This document shows positions 19,502-29,184 of a stretch of 64,000 bases of DNA, in pieces; positions within the stretch are counted from its first letter, which is position 1, and each line of letters opens with the position of its first letter. Source of the DNA: Cyanodermella asteris (lineage: Eukaryota; Ascomycota; Lecanoromycetes; Ostropales; Stictidaceae); contig UYJD01000013.1 in assembly GCA_900618795.1 (NCBI GenBank), positions 335,418 to 399,417 on the forward strand. Reading direction: 5' to 3'. Made by a program: the position numbers and the translations under genes. The notes beneath the pieces were generated by a model. The model was given only the letters and a program-made list of their open reading frames with translations, was not told where the DNA came from and ran no database searches.

Positions 19502-21823
19502 TCACTTGTTGACAACTCGCAAACTCCGCCTCGGATGCAACAGCACCCCCACAAAAGTCGGCTCATTCTTAAGCAACAAATCCTCACTCCCCGAACTCTC
19601 ACTCCCACTCCGACCGCGGCCCAGGCCCACGGGCATATTCTCAGGCCTACTCGTTGGCACCGGCGGCACATTAGCATGCTTCGGTCCCCAAACCTCCACA
19701 CTCGCGCGACCAGTCGAGCTTCTCTGGCCGGGACTCGCTCCCCTTGGGGAGTCTGTGAAGCTTGAGCCGCCGTCGCGGTTTGAGGACGCTGCTCGACCGC
19801 CAGTCCTGATACTGCTGCCTGCACCGGCGGCGAGAAAGGCGGTCTTTTCGCTCACGGGGCCAGTCTGAGCAGGGTTTCCGGTTTGGCGTTGGGTGGCGGC
19901 GATGTGACTTTTGTAAAGGGCTAGTTGGCGGCGGTAGATGAAGAGGCAGATGAGGAGGTAGATGATCAGGATGAGAAGGACGCCCGCGACAACGCCCGCG
20001 ACAATAGCCCCGGTACGGGCGCCGGAGTAGCCGCTCGATGAGTCGTTTGAGCTGTTGGCGTTCGTTGATGTGCCTGCACCGGCAGTAGCAGCGCCAAATG
20101 TCGCGGTACCCGTGATAGTGTGGCCGTCGGATACCGTTACGAAAATGCCAATCTGCAGAGCGGGAACGCTATATGTAATGGGCGTCTCTGTGGCGAGAGG
20201 ACCTTGTGAGGCGTGATTGGCCGGCGCTATCACTGTCGCGCCGCCGTTTGCGTTTCCACCGGTGACACTGTACACTGCGGGAGGGACTTGGTAGCCATAG
20301 CTTCCGGAAAGAGCGTTCGAAGAGCCTTTTTGAGCGGACTGTTGATCTTGATCGTTAGACCCAGAGAGCGCGGTGAATTTATCTTGCCACTCGAGAGACG
20401 ATGCGTTGAAGACGTAAATACCGGGCGAGTCGCAGGAGATCTCGGTCCCAACGTAGCCGCCAACAACGAGCATCTGGCCGTCCCATAGATGACAAGTGTG
20501 GCCGGCACGAGCAGGTGGATTGCCGCTGCTGGAGTTGACCTGAATCCACGTGAATGATGGAACAGTCAGAATCCAGAGATCGTCAAGTTGAGTCTGAGCA
20601 CCTGCGGGTTGCAGGTTCTGGCCTCCGTACATGTAAACATTCGTGCTTGATCGATCAGGAGCAGAAGCAGACACAGCGCAAGGATTGACCCTGGTCTTGG
20701 GCGTTGAGCCGGACGTGCTCTGCTTATACCAGGTCGAGGAAGCAATATCGTAGACGTCGACCACATTCAGCTCTGTAAATGTGGTGTTTGTACCACCCGC
20801 AAGACCGATGATAATTCCCAGGTCACCAAATCCTGGGACGTAGACGAGAGCACCATCTGCGCGCTCCGGGAAACCATTGCTATCTTGTAGTCCTCCCTGC
20901 GTGACGTTCCGCCAGACACCGTCTGATCCCGCCTTTTGATTGTTTTGAAGATCTTTCGCGGCGTCGTTCGAGTATCCTGGGAAGGTGAACTCGGTCAAGG
21001 ATTTGAGGTAGACCCTCGGCACACTTTGACTCCATCCGTTTGTAGTGTATCCATCCAAATGTCCACCGAAGTAGAATCCCCGTCCAAGCTCAGGTATCGA
21101 AAGTCCAGCCCCCTCCGCAGCGTTTTGTACCGACTGGCCACCATCTTCACTGTTATCACCAGATGATGTCGTAGGGTTGACATGTTCCTTCCAGGAAGAG
21201 CTTGCGATGTCGTACTTCCAGAGCGCATACGACGAGGGTGACACGACTGGCTTCCACGAGTACTCCCCTCCATAAAGGAAGAGCGAAGTCGTTGAATTCC
21301 AGAGTGTGCCCAATGCCACAGCAGGAGGCCCAGATGGTTTTGGTAGGCCCTTCAGACTTGGCGATCCGATCTGCCAGGTCTTTGTCACATCAATCGAAAT
21401 AAAGTCGTTGTTCCAGGTGTCATCCGTCTGTCCCGCCTGGGTCGATGCCTGCCCTCCATAAACGTAAATCGTACCATTCACGATTGCAGACTGATGAGCC
21501 CATCGAGTACACACGTCTGTCGGGCTGTCGCCTCTAATGCTCAATATCTTGCGACGTTCGAGGTTTCGCGGAAAATCTGAGTTGATGACGCCAGCTTCTG
21601 CTCCGGCGAACGAGTGTTGAGAATCGTCGAGCAACGGCGAGTTCGACAGCAGCGCGAGCGCGAATATGGTGATTGCTGCTGTAGTCACAAGTCGCGCGCC
21701 CCAATGCGGCCAGGATGAATTCTTTTGTCCTCTCATGCTGCTTTGCCTGCCATCCGATGTGGCTTCAAGTATCTTTTCATCGATCGATGGCGTGCTATGA
21801 TGAAACTCCGAGCTTTGTCCCAT
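19502..21823 (-). CDS. Kelch-repeat single-pass membrane protein
   Basis: Intronless protein of 773 residues. After a hydrophilic N-terminus comes a hydrophobic segment (about 45-63, LVTTAAITIFALALLSNSPL) that may be a signal anchor. Kelch-type beta-propeller blades follow, recognisable from GTIYVYGGQAS, TSLFLYGGEYSW, RGFYFGGHLDG, TNVYMYGGQNL and GQMLVVGGYVG, each followed by W/Y-containing strands. A serine/glycine-rich stalk leads to a strong membrane helix (GAIVAGVVAGVLLILIIYLL) with basic RR after it, then a serine/arginine-rich tail. The layout suggests an extracellular propeller with a cytosolic tail, as in other fungal kelch membrane proteins of unknown partner. Several NxT/NxS sites in the propeller fit a secreted location. 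Confidence 0.88.
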   Translation of the reverse strand: MGQSSEFHHSTPSIDEKILEATSDGRQSSMRGQKNSSWPHWGARLVTTAAITIFALALLSNSPLLDDSQHSFAGAEAGVINSDFPRNLERRKILSIRGDSPTDVCTRWAHQSAIVNGTIYVYGGQASTQAGQTDDTWNNDFISIDVTKTWQIGSPSLKGLPKPSGPPAVALGTLWNSTTSLFLYGGEYSWKPVVSPSSYALWKYDIASSSWKEHVNPTTSSGDNSEDGGQSVQNAAEGAGLSIPELGRGFYFGGHLDGYTTNGWSQSVPRVYLKSLTEFTFPGYSNDAAKDLQNNQKAGSDGVWRNVTQGGLQDSNGFPERADGALVYVPGFGDLGIIIGLAGGTNTTFTELNVVDVYDIASSTWYKQSTSGSTPKTRVNPCAVSASAPDRSSTNVYMYGGQNLQPAGAQTQLDDLWILTVPSFTWIQVNSSSGNPPARAGHTCHLWDGQMLVVGGYVGTEISCDSPGIYVFNASSLEWQDKFTALSGSNDQDQQSAQKGSSNALSGSYGYQVPPAVYSVTGGNANGGATVIAPANHASQGPLATETPITYSVPALQIGIFVTVSDGHTITGTATFGAATAGAGTSTNANSSNDSSSGYSGARTGAIVAGVVAGVLLILIIYLLICLFIYRRQLALYKSHIAATQRQTGNPAQTGPVSEKTAFLAAGAGSSIRTGGRAASSNRDGGSSFTDSPRGASPGQRSSTGRASVEVWGPKHANVPPVPTSRPENMPVGLGRGRSGSESSGSEDLLLKNEPTFVGVLLHPRRSLRVVNK

Positions 21824-22749
21824 ATCAAACGCCTAGCTATTCGAAGTCGTATTCGGTTCGCTGTTGACAAGTGCAGTTCAGGGTCCTCGTATTCGAAACG
21901 CGGCAGCAGCAGCGGATCTGCAGGATTCAGTGAAGTCTTGTAAAGTCACGAGACGATTCGCATCACAGGACAAGATGAATACGAAGGCTCGACTGCAAAA
22001 GCGAGACAGGAAGAGTGGAGTACAGTCACGGAACATAGAGCGAGTACAACTCCTACAGGTACAAAGTTAGCTCACCAACCCGGTCGGCAATGATCCAAGT
22101 GCCCTGAACCAGGGCGACCCGCCTGTCTTCCTGTTACCCGACATGGGGCAAACACACATTCCCATCACGGCCTCACCCTCCATAAGCTAGGAGACGGAAT
22201 ACAACAGGACAAGATCGTCCCGATGCTGGCGCTCATATGGTCCAAAGCCATCGAAGGCGGCAAACACCTCAGGGCAGAAGCCAGGAGGACGTGATCCGGT
22301 TTGAGCTAGTAGCTAGCCAGTGACATGTCATGCAAGTCAATCCACAAGGAATCTCAACCTCTCACAGGGCAAAGATGCGTTATTTCCCCAGCGAGGACGG
22401 ACTGGAATTGAGAGCAAGGAACGTGCGATGACGTTGTAGGAACATGGGTCGCAATCGTTGATGCGAATGAAAAATTACAGGTGGTTGCATGGGGAAGCTG
22501 CTTACATAAGGCAACCGCCATGTGGAGAAGTCTGACCTTCAAGATGCCGTGCCGTGAATACTTCGGCTGCTACTTCCCTACTTGCATACTGACGTTTAGA
22601 GTTACGTTAATATCTTTTAGAGGAACACGTTTTTTGCACGCTTTGATTGACCTATTTAAGCTCATCAGGCGTTAATTAATTATGAAGACTTATTTTAAAT
22701 ATATTAATTGTCTACTCTGCTATTGATTAGATTGTTAATATATGTACAG
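21824..22749. other. Intergenic region grading into AT-rich DNA
   Basis: The first 700 bp are ordinary and include the kelch promoter. From about 22600 the sequence becomes AT-rich (TTAATTAATTATGAAGAC, TTTTAAATATATTAATTG) up to the assembly gap. AT-rich flanks of gaps in ascomycetes are often repeat-induced-point-mutated repeats, but no element can be identified. Confidence 0.5.
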
Positions 22750-23578
22750 NNNNNNNNNNNNNNNNNNNNNNNNNNNNNNNNNNNNNNNNNNNNNNNNNNN
22801 NNNNNNNNNNNNNNNNNNNNNNNNNNNNNNNNNNNNNNNNNNNNNNNNNNNNNNNNNNNNNNNNNNNNNNNNNNNNNNNNNNNNNNNNNNNNNNNNNNNN
22901 NNNNNNNNNNNNNNNNNNNNNNNNNNNNNNNNNNNNNNNNNNNNNNNNNNNNNNNNNNNNNNNNNNNNNNNNNNNNNNNNNNNNNNNNNNNNNNNNNNNN
23001 NNNNNNNNNNNNNNNNNNNNNNNNNNNNNNNNNNNNNNNNNNNNNNNNNNNNNNNNNNNNNNNNNNNNNNNNNNNNNNNNNNNNNNNNNNNNNNNNNNNN
23101 NNNNNNNNNNNNNNNNNNNNNNNNNNNNNNNNNNNNNNNNNNNNNNNNNNNNNNNNNNNNNNNNNNNNNNNNNNNNNNNNNNNNNNNNNNNNNNNNNNNN
23201 NNNNNNNNNNNNNNNNNNNNNNNNNNNNNNNNNNNNNNNNNNNNNNNNNNNNNNNNNNNNNNNNNNNNNNNNNNNNNNNNNNNNNNNNNNNNNNNNNNNN
23301 NNNNNNNNNNNNNNNNNNNNNNNNNNNNNNNNNNNNNNNNNNNNNNNNNNNNNNNNNNNNNNNNNNNNNNNNNNNNNNNNNNNNNNNNNNNNNNNNNNNN
23401 NNNNNNNNNNNNNNNNNNNNNNNNNNNNNNNNNNNNNNNNNNNNNNNNNNNNNNNNNNNNNNNNNNNNNNNNNNNNNNNNNNNNNNNNNNNNNNNNNNNN
23501 NNNNNNNNNNNNNNNNNNNNNNNNNNNNNNNNNNNNNNNNNNNNNNNNNNNNNNNNNNNNNNNNNNNNNNNNNNNNNN
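22750..23578. other. Assembly gap of 829 N
   Basis: A run of N. Nothing can be said of its content; the AT-rich left edge suggests a repeat. Confidence 0.99.
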
Positions 23579-24092
23579 CCTCCGTACCTGATGAATCCTC
23601 GATTCATTGGTTCCCCGTGAGTCCCTGACTGACGGTCCCTCCTATGTACGTGACACAAGTCTTAGAATCATATGCTTGTTGTCTACAAGAGTCAGCCTTA
23701 ATATTTGATATTCGTATCGAAAACCTACCCGGCTCCTCTACGTCATCCCGGGACTCCTCTTTTGAGTCCTGCGAAGAGGCAACGATCCGTTGTGAATCAT
23801 CATGGCCAGAATCTGTGACTGCTTGCAGCGAAATCCGTAAGTCTCCAAGGCTTGGCTCGAGAGGCCAGCGCTCGATGATCAGTCACTAATAATCGTCAGA
23901 TGATTGACCCATGGTGTGGCAAGTACGCAGGTTGTGAAGGCGTGGAAGCAAAGAAGTCAAAGGGAGGCGTTACACAACAAGAATAGCGAGTGACCGCACG
24001 CGGCGCGCCATGGCTAGGCAACCCAGCCGCCAACACGCATCCCTGATGCAAGAATAGACAGGAATGTCCACTTTTCCTGGCGCTGTTCGACA
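23579..24092. other. Unannotated flank of the gap
   Basis: No gene supported. Open frames here are short and without domains. Confidence 0.4.
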
Positions 24093-24281
24093 ATGTCTCT
24101 CCGCATGCAACCTCATGCATTCCTTACGGACCTTCTATTGTTGGTAATGGCATATTTGGAGGAACGGGCGTCAGTTACCCTCCTGCGCTGTTCTAAGTTC
24201 TTCTATCGTTTCATTGTTCAGCACTTATGCCGGTTTGAATGCCCAACATTCTGGCAGTTCGACTTTGTTGTGAGCAGCTGA
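24093..24281 (+). pseudogene. F-box gene fragment
   Basis: The frame reads MQPHAFLTDLLLLVMAYLEE, then VTLLRCSKFFYRFI, which matches the start of an F-box (two-helix pattern with Leu-rich first helix and CSKxF second helix). A possible donor GTGAGC follows FDFVV. Downstream I cannot find exons that continue the protein, so this is either the first exon of an unresolved gene or a relic. F-box proteins recruit substrates to SCF ubiquitin ligases. Confidence 0.4.
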
Positions 24282-24999
24282 GACGGACTTGCCTTCCAAC
24301 GCTATGTTTCTTTGGAGAACGAAGGGGTCTTGCGTGACCCACGTCTCACAGAATTCTCAACAAAGACACGTATGCGGGGTCACGTGTCCGAACCACCTGC
24401 AGAAGGTGCCTCGGATTACCATGGCTAGGTCTGTGAGTGCAGGCAGGTAGTGTGATGTCCTTCGCAGCCCCACGCGGAGGTGTTATTTTTATTCTTATAA
24501 TTTTTTTGGAGCTACAATGGCCCAGCCAGGCGGCAGCTCATTGGTCTTGGGCGCTCGCCGGCCGTTCCTGCGGGGGGTATGAAGAGGCAAATCGAGATGA
24601 AGTAGTATGGACCAACCGCCGATCCGACTCTCGCAAACGGGCACTTCGTTCTCCGGAAACTAATGCAAACGCAATGGGTCCTTGGGACATCGCGTCAGGT
24701 GGGCTCTCACCTTCACTCAAGATTGTTCAGATCAAGACATGGGTGCGACATTTCATGAAGTGACTCGTGAGGCATACAGCTCGTTTCATGGCAAACTTGG
24801 ATTTTATTCTGGGGCCCAACAAGCCGAATATCACGCTTTGGATTTTGTCTAATATTGTCTGTGGCGTATTGCCGACTCATAATCAACAGGGACGGAAAGG
24901 ACAGGAAGGGATCTACCCCATGCGGCCAGGGATTGCTTGTGATCCGCAGCCTGAGCCATAAAGTCGTCCAGCGCTCAAGCCTTGGTCATATGTCCCTGT
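24282..24999. other. Intergenic region
   Basis: Nothing recognised. It includes the 3' flank of the secreted-protein gene that ends at 25000. Confidence 0.4.
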
Positions 25000-25490
25000 C
25001 TACTCAAAGCAACGGCCCTTAACCTGGTTGGGGCTACCGCCAAAACCGAACTGCCACACCTGCTGGCAAGTCTTCTGCCATGGGTCACCATTAATGCCGC
25101 CACGGAAGTGGTGATCAGCGCACTAAAAAGCGTCAGAAAATCTCAGCAAGACTTTCTTCGTCCCAATCTTCTGATCTACTCAATGTGGAAACTTACAGCT
25201 TGGTGCTTAACATCTGTAACGCAGCGTAAGTTTTGGCAGGTGAATGCGGCGGTCAATCGACTTACCCCATTCTGTGTGTGGCTGAGTTGTGCCCCACTGT
25301 GCGCAGGTGTTTTCGGCGAGCTCAGGATTGTCAACACCGTTGACCGTGCAGGTACAATAGGTGTGATAGTCGGCGTAGGCGCTACAGGAAAAGAATCGCG
25401 GGTCAGAAGGTGCTTCATCCGTAGAAAGTGAATCATTCGTCGCTCCTACCTGACTGCGAAGAGGATGGTGCTGATAGCAAGGAACTTCAT
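25000..25490 (-). CDS. Small secreted six-cysteine protein, four exons
   Basis: Built from splice signals: exons complement of 25450-25490, 25266-25381, 25197-25213 and 25000-25122; introns of 68, 52 and 74 nt are all GTAxG...AG. Total 98 residues. Every junction keeps the frame. Signal peptide MKFLAISTILFAVSAYA, then a mature part starting DYHTYCTCTVNG and ending NQVKGRCFE, with cysteines at 23, 25, 40, 59, 77 and 96. The third exon is only 17 nt (WDVKHQA), which is why the gene is easily missed. A TATAAAA lies about 103 nt before the ATG. No family is recognised; size, secretion and cysteine content fit effector-like proteins. The plus-strand frame covering the same DNA (24982-25431) is a shadow. 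Confidence 0.8.
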
Positions 25491-25592
25491 CTTGGAACTG
25501 TGTTGTTTTTGCTGGAAAGGCGATTGTGTTGTTGTGTTCGATGGAGAAATGTTTGTTGTTTGTCTCATGAGTCCATGGGAACCCTCGCCCCT

Positions 25593-25599
25593 TTTATAA
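25593..25599 (-). promoter_or_regulatory. TATA box of the six-cysteine secreted gene
   Basis: The minus strand reads TATAAAA, then GGGGCGAGG, about 103 nt upstream of the ATG at 25490, a normal fungal core promoter distance. Confidence 0.6.
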
Positions 25600-25679
25600 T
25601 GCTCAGGGGATCATGCATAATGCGAGTGACACTTGTACACATCACTACCAAGGAGTCGGCCTTGACTGACATTGATGCT

Positions 25680-25876
25680 GTTGAATGCCTCTAGGAAAAG
25701 ATCGAGGCTACACGTTCCTGTCGGGAAATTCGCCATTCGTTGGAATTGAGGAGACGTCTTCATCGAGCCTGTGGGATCCTGTTGAATTCCTCTGGGGAAA
25801 AATCGAGGTTACACATTCCTGTCGGGAAATTCGCTATTCGTTGAGATTGAGGGGACTTCTTCGTCGAGCCTGCAGG
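25680..25876. repeat. Tandem duplication, 101-bp period
   Basis: Copy 1 is 25680-25780 and copy 2 is 25781 to about 25876. Both run GTTGAAT-CCTCT-GG-AAAA-ATCGAGG and include the shared TCCTGTCGGGAAATTCG. Copies differ by scattered substitutions, many of them transitions, so the duplication is not recent. Confidence 0.85.
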
Positions 25877-25952
25877 TAAAAGCCACAGCTTAGAGTTTTC
25901 TCTCTCTATAAGTCTCTCAATGCGGGGATCTTCGCATTGGATCCCTTACGGT

Positions 25953-26186
25953 TAAAGAGATTTATCTTATGAGGAAAGGCGTCAAGCAGAGGGGTGATTT
26001 TGGATAAATACCTTGGCGGATCTGAGAGCCGATGAAGCATCAGTATTTGCATGTGGTCATGGCAGTGGCTAAAGAGATTTATCTTATGAGGAAAGGCGTC
26101 AAGCAGGGGGGTGAGTTTGGATAAATACTCTGGCGGATCTGAGAAGTGTTGAAGTATTAGTATCTACATGTGATCACGGCAGTAGC
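25953..26186. repeat. Tandem duplication, 117-bp period
   Basis: Copy 1 starts at 25953 and copy 2 at 26070; both begin TAAAGAGATTTATCTTATGA and continue GGAAAGGCGTCAAGCAG, then GGATAAATAC. Differences are a handful of substitutions. The 3' end of copy 2 passes into the next repeat family. Confidence 0.85.
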
Positions 26187-26365
26187 TGTCATATAGTAGC
26201 TGTTCGGCAATACTAAGACAAACATTACATGCAGGGAAATGCACGTGTTCACGGCAATGGCTGCGGTACGGTAGCCGTTGTGTTCAGGGAAATGCACGTG
26301 GTCACGGCAGTGGCCGTCGTACAATAGCTGATCGGCAATACTAAGTTCAACATTAAGTTCAGGGA
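26165..26365. repeat. Degenerate repeat of a CACGGCAGTGGC unit
   Basis: Three unequal units start near 26175, 26250 and 26303. They share CACGGCA(A/G)T(A/G)GC, CAGGGAAATGCACGTG and CGGCAATACTAAG. A matching piece, CATGTGGTCATGGCAGTGGC, ends the first 117-bp unit, so the two repeat families share ancestry. Confidence 0.75.
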
Positions 26366-26630
26366 ACTGACTTCGACTCCGTCATGTTTTAACCGACATG
26401 CTTTCAGCCTGCTGCAGGGCTTCAATTCGGTTCACTGCGTCCTGCGCGGCACCCAGGCTAAATCTGGTTGAATATAGCTCGCAGTAAATTCGCTCTGGGG
26501 TTTGGCGGACGAAACAACATTAAATACGGCCATGTCTTGACATTCGACTCCAACTTTGACCAACGCATTCCTCAGCATCATTGCCTACGACCACTTGAAT
26601 ATCGGCAACACAAGCAAGCCTTCGTTCGCC

Positions 26631-27137
26631 ATGAAGATCATCAACCTTGCCCTCTGCCTCGGCGCCGCTGGCGTCAGCTTGGCTACAACCATCCAGGGGC
26701 CTAGCTGCATGGCTCCCGAGGGAGCCATGTCTCTCGACCAGATCATCAGCTGGGGCAGTAACGGGGCCATCCCGTCGGTTTACAACCAAATCAACGCAAC
26801 CTCCCGCTGTGTACCCGTGGACCTGGCGGAAAACCTGATCAGCCAAGTCGAGCGGCTTAACGTCACTACCCCTTCCGATAGCTCCGTCCTGGAGAAGCGC
26901 ATCCGCAATTGCCCCGAGATCAAGAACGGCGCCATCGCGACTACGAGCCAGTACAGCTGCGATGCCACAAGCAACCCAGGAGCGTGCAGGACCTGTGCTA
27001 TTTCGTCCGTCGCTATTCTGGTCACCTCTTGCGCTGCTTGCGCTGCAAAGGTCAACCAGGAGTCGCTGCCATGCTGTATTGCAGCAGCGGCTGTTTACGT
27101 CACATATTACCTAAAGAACTGTGTCCACCATTTCTAG
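26631..27137 (+). CDS. Secreted cysteine-rich protein with Kex2 site
   Basis: Intronless, 168 residues from the ATG at 26631, which starts a good signal peptide (MKIINLALCLGAAGVSLA). Residues 20-90 form a pro-region with two cysteines (26, 60) and end LEKR (87-90), a Kex2-type dibasic site. The predicted mature part (91-168) has nine cysteines (94, 110, 119, 122, 134, 137, 148, 149, 164) around a hydrophobic alanine-rich core (AISSVAILVTSCAACAA). The signal-pro-KR-cysteine-rich plan resembles processed fungal secreted peptides; no specific family is recognised. An upstream in-frame start would hide the signal peptide and is unlikely. It lies just beyond the tandem repeats and faces away from the six-cysteine secreted gene. 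Confidence 0.8.
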   Translation: MKIINLALCLGAAGVSLATTIQGPSCMAPEGAMSLDQIISWGSNGAIPSVYNQINATSRCVPVDLAENLISQVERLNVTTPSDSSVLEKRIRNCPEIKNGAIATTSQYSCDATSNPGACRTCAISSVAILVTSCAACAAKVNQESLPCCIAAAAVYVTYYLKNCVHHF

Positions 27138-28725
27138 ACAACCTCGAGCGCTCTCGCCACGACTGTCGGCGCCTGGGTCGAAAGCAACAAGTATGAGTGT
27201 CGCTTGCTGGTTGATACATTCTTCTCTTTGCGCAGCTCGAGCGCAAGCTGGGGCTTTCTGGTTTGTGTCTGTGTAGGTGGAGACGAGATGGCAGTATGGG
27301 ATGCAATTATGTGGACACTGGACACTCATTCACAAACAGAGGTCGACACAGTCGTGGTCCCTCTGTGTGGCATTGAAATAGATGAAATCATGCCCTGCAT
27401 GACAGGGTAAAAAATCATCCATTTGATCGACCAATAGACTGCCAAACATGTGCCACGTGTTGCACCTATCGAGGAGTAGGATAGAAAACCCTGTGTCAAA
27501 GGAGACCATATCTCGACGAGGTTTGAAATTGTGGTTTGGAAGCCAAATTCAGGCTCTTCCACGTTTGACGAGGTGCCATTTGATTCGCTGTCATCGGGCA
27601 TCGCAGAGAATGCTTTGGTCTTCTGTACTGTCGAAGGGATGTTTTTTGCACACCTCGCGTTCCCATGTGCCAAATTTGACGCGTTGGCACTTTACCCAAA
27701 AGAGAAGAGAGGTCACCAATCGTCAGAGACCGATCAACGTGTGGGAGCTAAAACAAAAACAACAACGCCAAGGTGTTGAAGGGGGTGTTAAGGCCAGCGT
27801 GTCGCCCTGTCCCCTGAAGTCGATCATTGATGGGTGATGTATCGAACTGAGTGGTTGGTAGTCTGAGCTTTGCTTGTAAATTACTGTTGACAAATTGGGA
27901 TTAGCGCGCCCCTGAGTAATCCTGGTATAAAAACCATAACCAGGATCAACAACTCAGAATAATCAATCAACACTGTACCAAAAATCCTGTGCATGACATG
28001 ATGTGATAGCGGGAGCAGCCGCCTAGCCCGTTGTGCTCCCGCCACCAAGCCCATTTCGGAATGCATCATGGCTTTTGCTGACTGGCCTCATGTGCAAAAA
28101 ACGTGCTTGCGACACTGTAAATCAATGCCAGCGTCAGCATCCGTCTAGATCGCCTCTTGCAGTGACACTCGCAGTTTTCATACAGTCGCCTTTGGACAGG
28201 TCAGCGGCCATGGTGGTTGCAATGTGGTGAAAGTGCGTTGGACTGCTGGGGAATAATTAATTGATTGGAAATTTTCAAGATCACGGCCACGCCAAGAACG
28301 CACACGTGACACGCTCCTGCCTTCCCTGGACCTTATCGACCACACATGCACACAAACGACCGATCAGTCTGGTCGAACCGCCGCTCCCTCTCAATCTCTG
28401 ACGGTTAGGATATGGCCTTGAAAATTCAACATGTTTTGTACAGTGAACCAAGCTTCAACCAAAAGTGATCTCAGTTTCTATCGAGGCTTGCAACCGTGAA
28501 GTGGCTGCTACCTACCAGGTGGCTCTTCCCTCTCAGCTTCACTCAAGCTCTTTGGCCTTTGCACTCTTCTCCTTTGTTTCTCTGCTCACGGAATATGCTA
28601 CTTTCAGCATTGTTCATTCATACTTGACCGATTCCGCATCCCAATCCGAGTTCTCTTCGACATGAAGATCAACGAATACGATCGCCAGTACATCATTAGC
28701 TTAGTGGGAAGACAAAAGCACCGTA
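27138..28725. other. Intergenic region
   Basis: No supported gene on either strand. A TATAAAAACC near 27926 and a GGGAGCA...TGCTCCC inverted repeat near 28011-28040 are visible but lead to no convincing reading frame. Confidence 0.4.
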
Positions 28726-29184
28726 ATGTTGACACCGCCAGAAAGCGCCGCTGCAGAGGATGTCGCTGGCGAGACGGCAGTAGCGACCGAGACTCCAAGC
28801 CTGGCCGTTCCCGTTCCAGGCAAGACCTACATCATCAAATCAGCAGCATCGAATCGAATCCTCACCCGAACCGGAGGCGAAGTCACCCTGTCCTCTCCCG
28901 GCCAGAAGGATGATGGCTCTGTGCTCTGGGCATGTACCAAACGCGACGGCTGGCTCGGTTTGCAAAATCCCATCAGTGGCCGGTTCCTGGGACGCGACAA
29001 AGACAGCACCCCCACGTGTGCCGCAGACCGTCAACAAGCGTGGGAGCAGTTTGCAGTACAGCCCAGGCCGGATGACAGCTTCATCCTGAAGCAAGAGCAT
29101 TATTGGAAACTGCTCCATGTCAGACGCCTCAACAGCTACGGCAAGCAGAAACTTGCAAAGATACACAACGGAGAGGCTGATTAG
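28726..29184 (+). CDS. Fascin/beta-trefoil-like small protein
   Basis: Protein of 152 residues resembling small fungal fascin-like or ricin-B-fold proteins: VPGKTYIIKSAASNRILT, then RDGWLGLQNPISGRFLGRDK, AADRQQAWEQFAVQPRPD and YWKLLHVRRLNSYGKQKLAK. No signal peptide, so probably cytosolic; these proteins may bundle actin or bind glycans, which is family inference. In relatives the NGE(A/S)D segment is followed by one more strand. Here TAG (29182-29184) follows GEAD directly and the same frame then stays open for 23 codons (FPLDFHPVEHFKL... ending KDEL) before TGA. The annotated end is therefore either a truncation, a base error or a true shorter end. Confidence 0.65.
   Translation: MLTPPESAAAEDVAGETAVATETPSLAVPVPGKTYIIKSAASNRILTRTGGEVTLSSPGQKDDGSVLWACTKRDGWLGLQNPISGRFLGRDKDSTPTCAADRQQAWEQFAVQPRPDDSFILKQEHYWKLLHVRRLNSYGKQKLAKIHNGEAD

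Noticed and set aside
22750-23578. Open frames of about 300 codons across the N gap
   Set aside because: They consist of unknown bases only.
24982-25431. 149-codon plus-strand frame
   Set aside because: It is antisense to the spliced six-cysteine secreted gene, which has far better signals.
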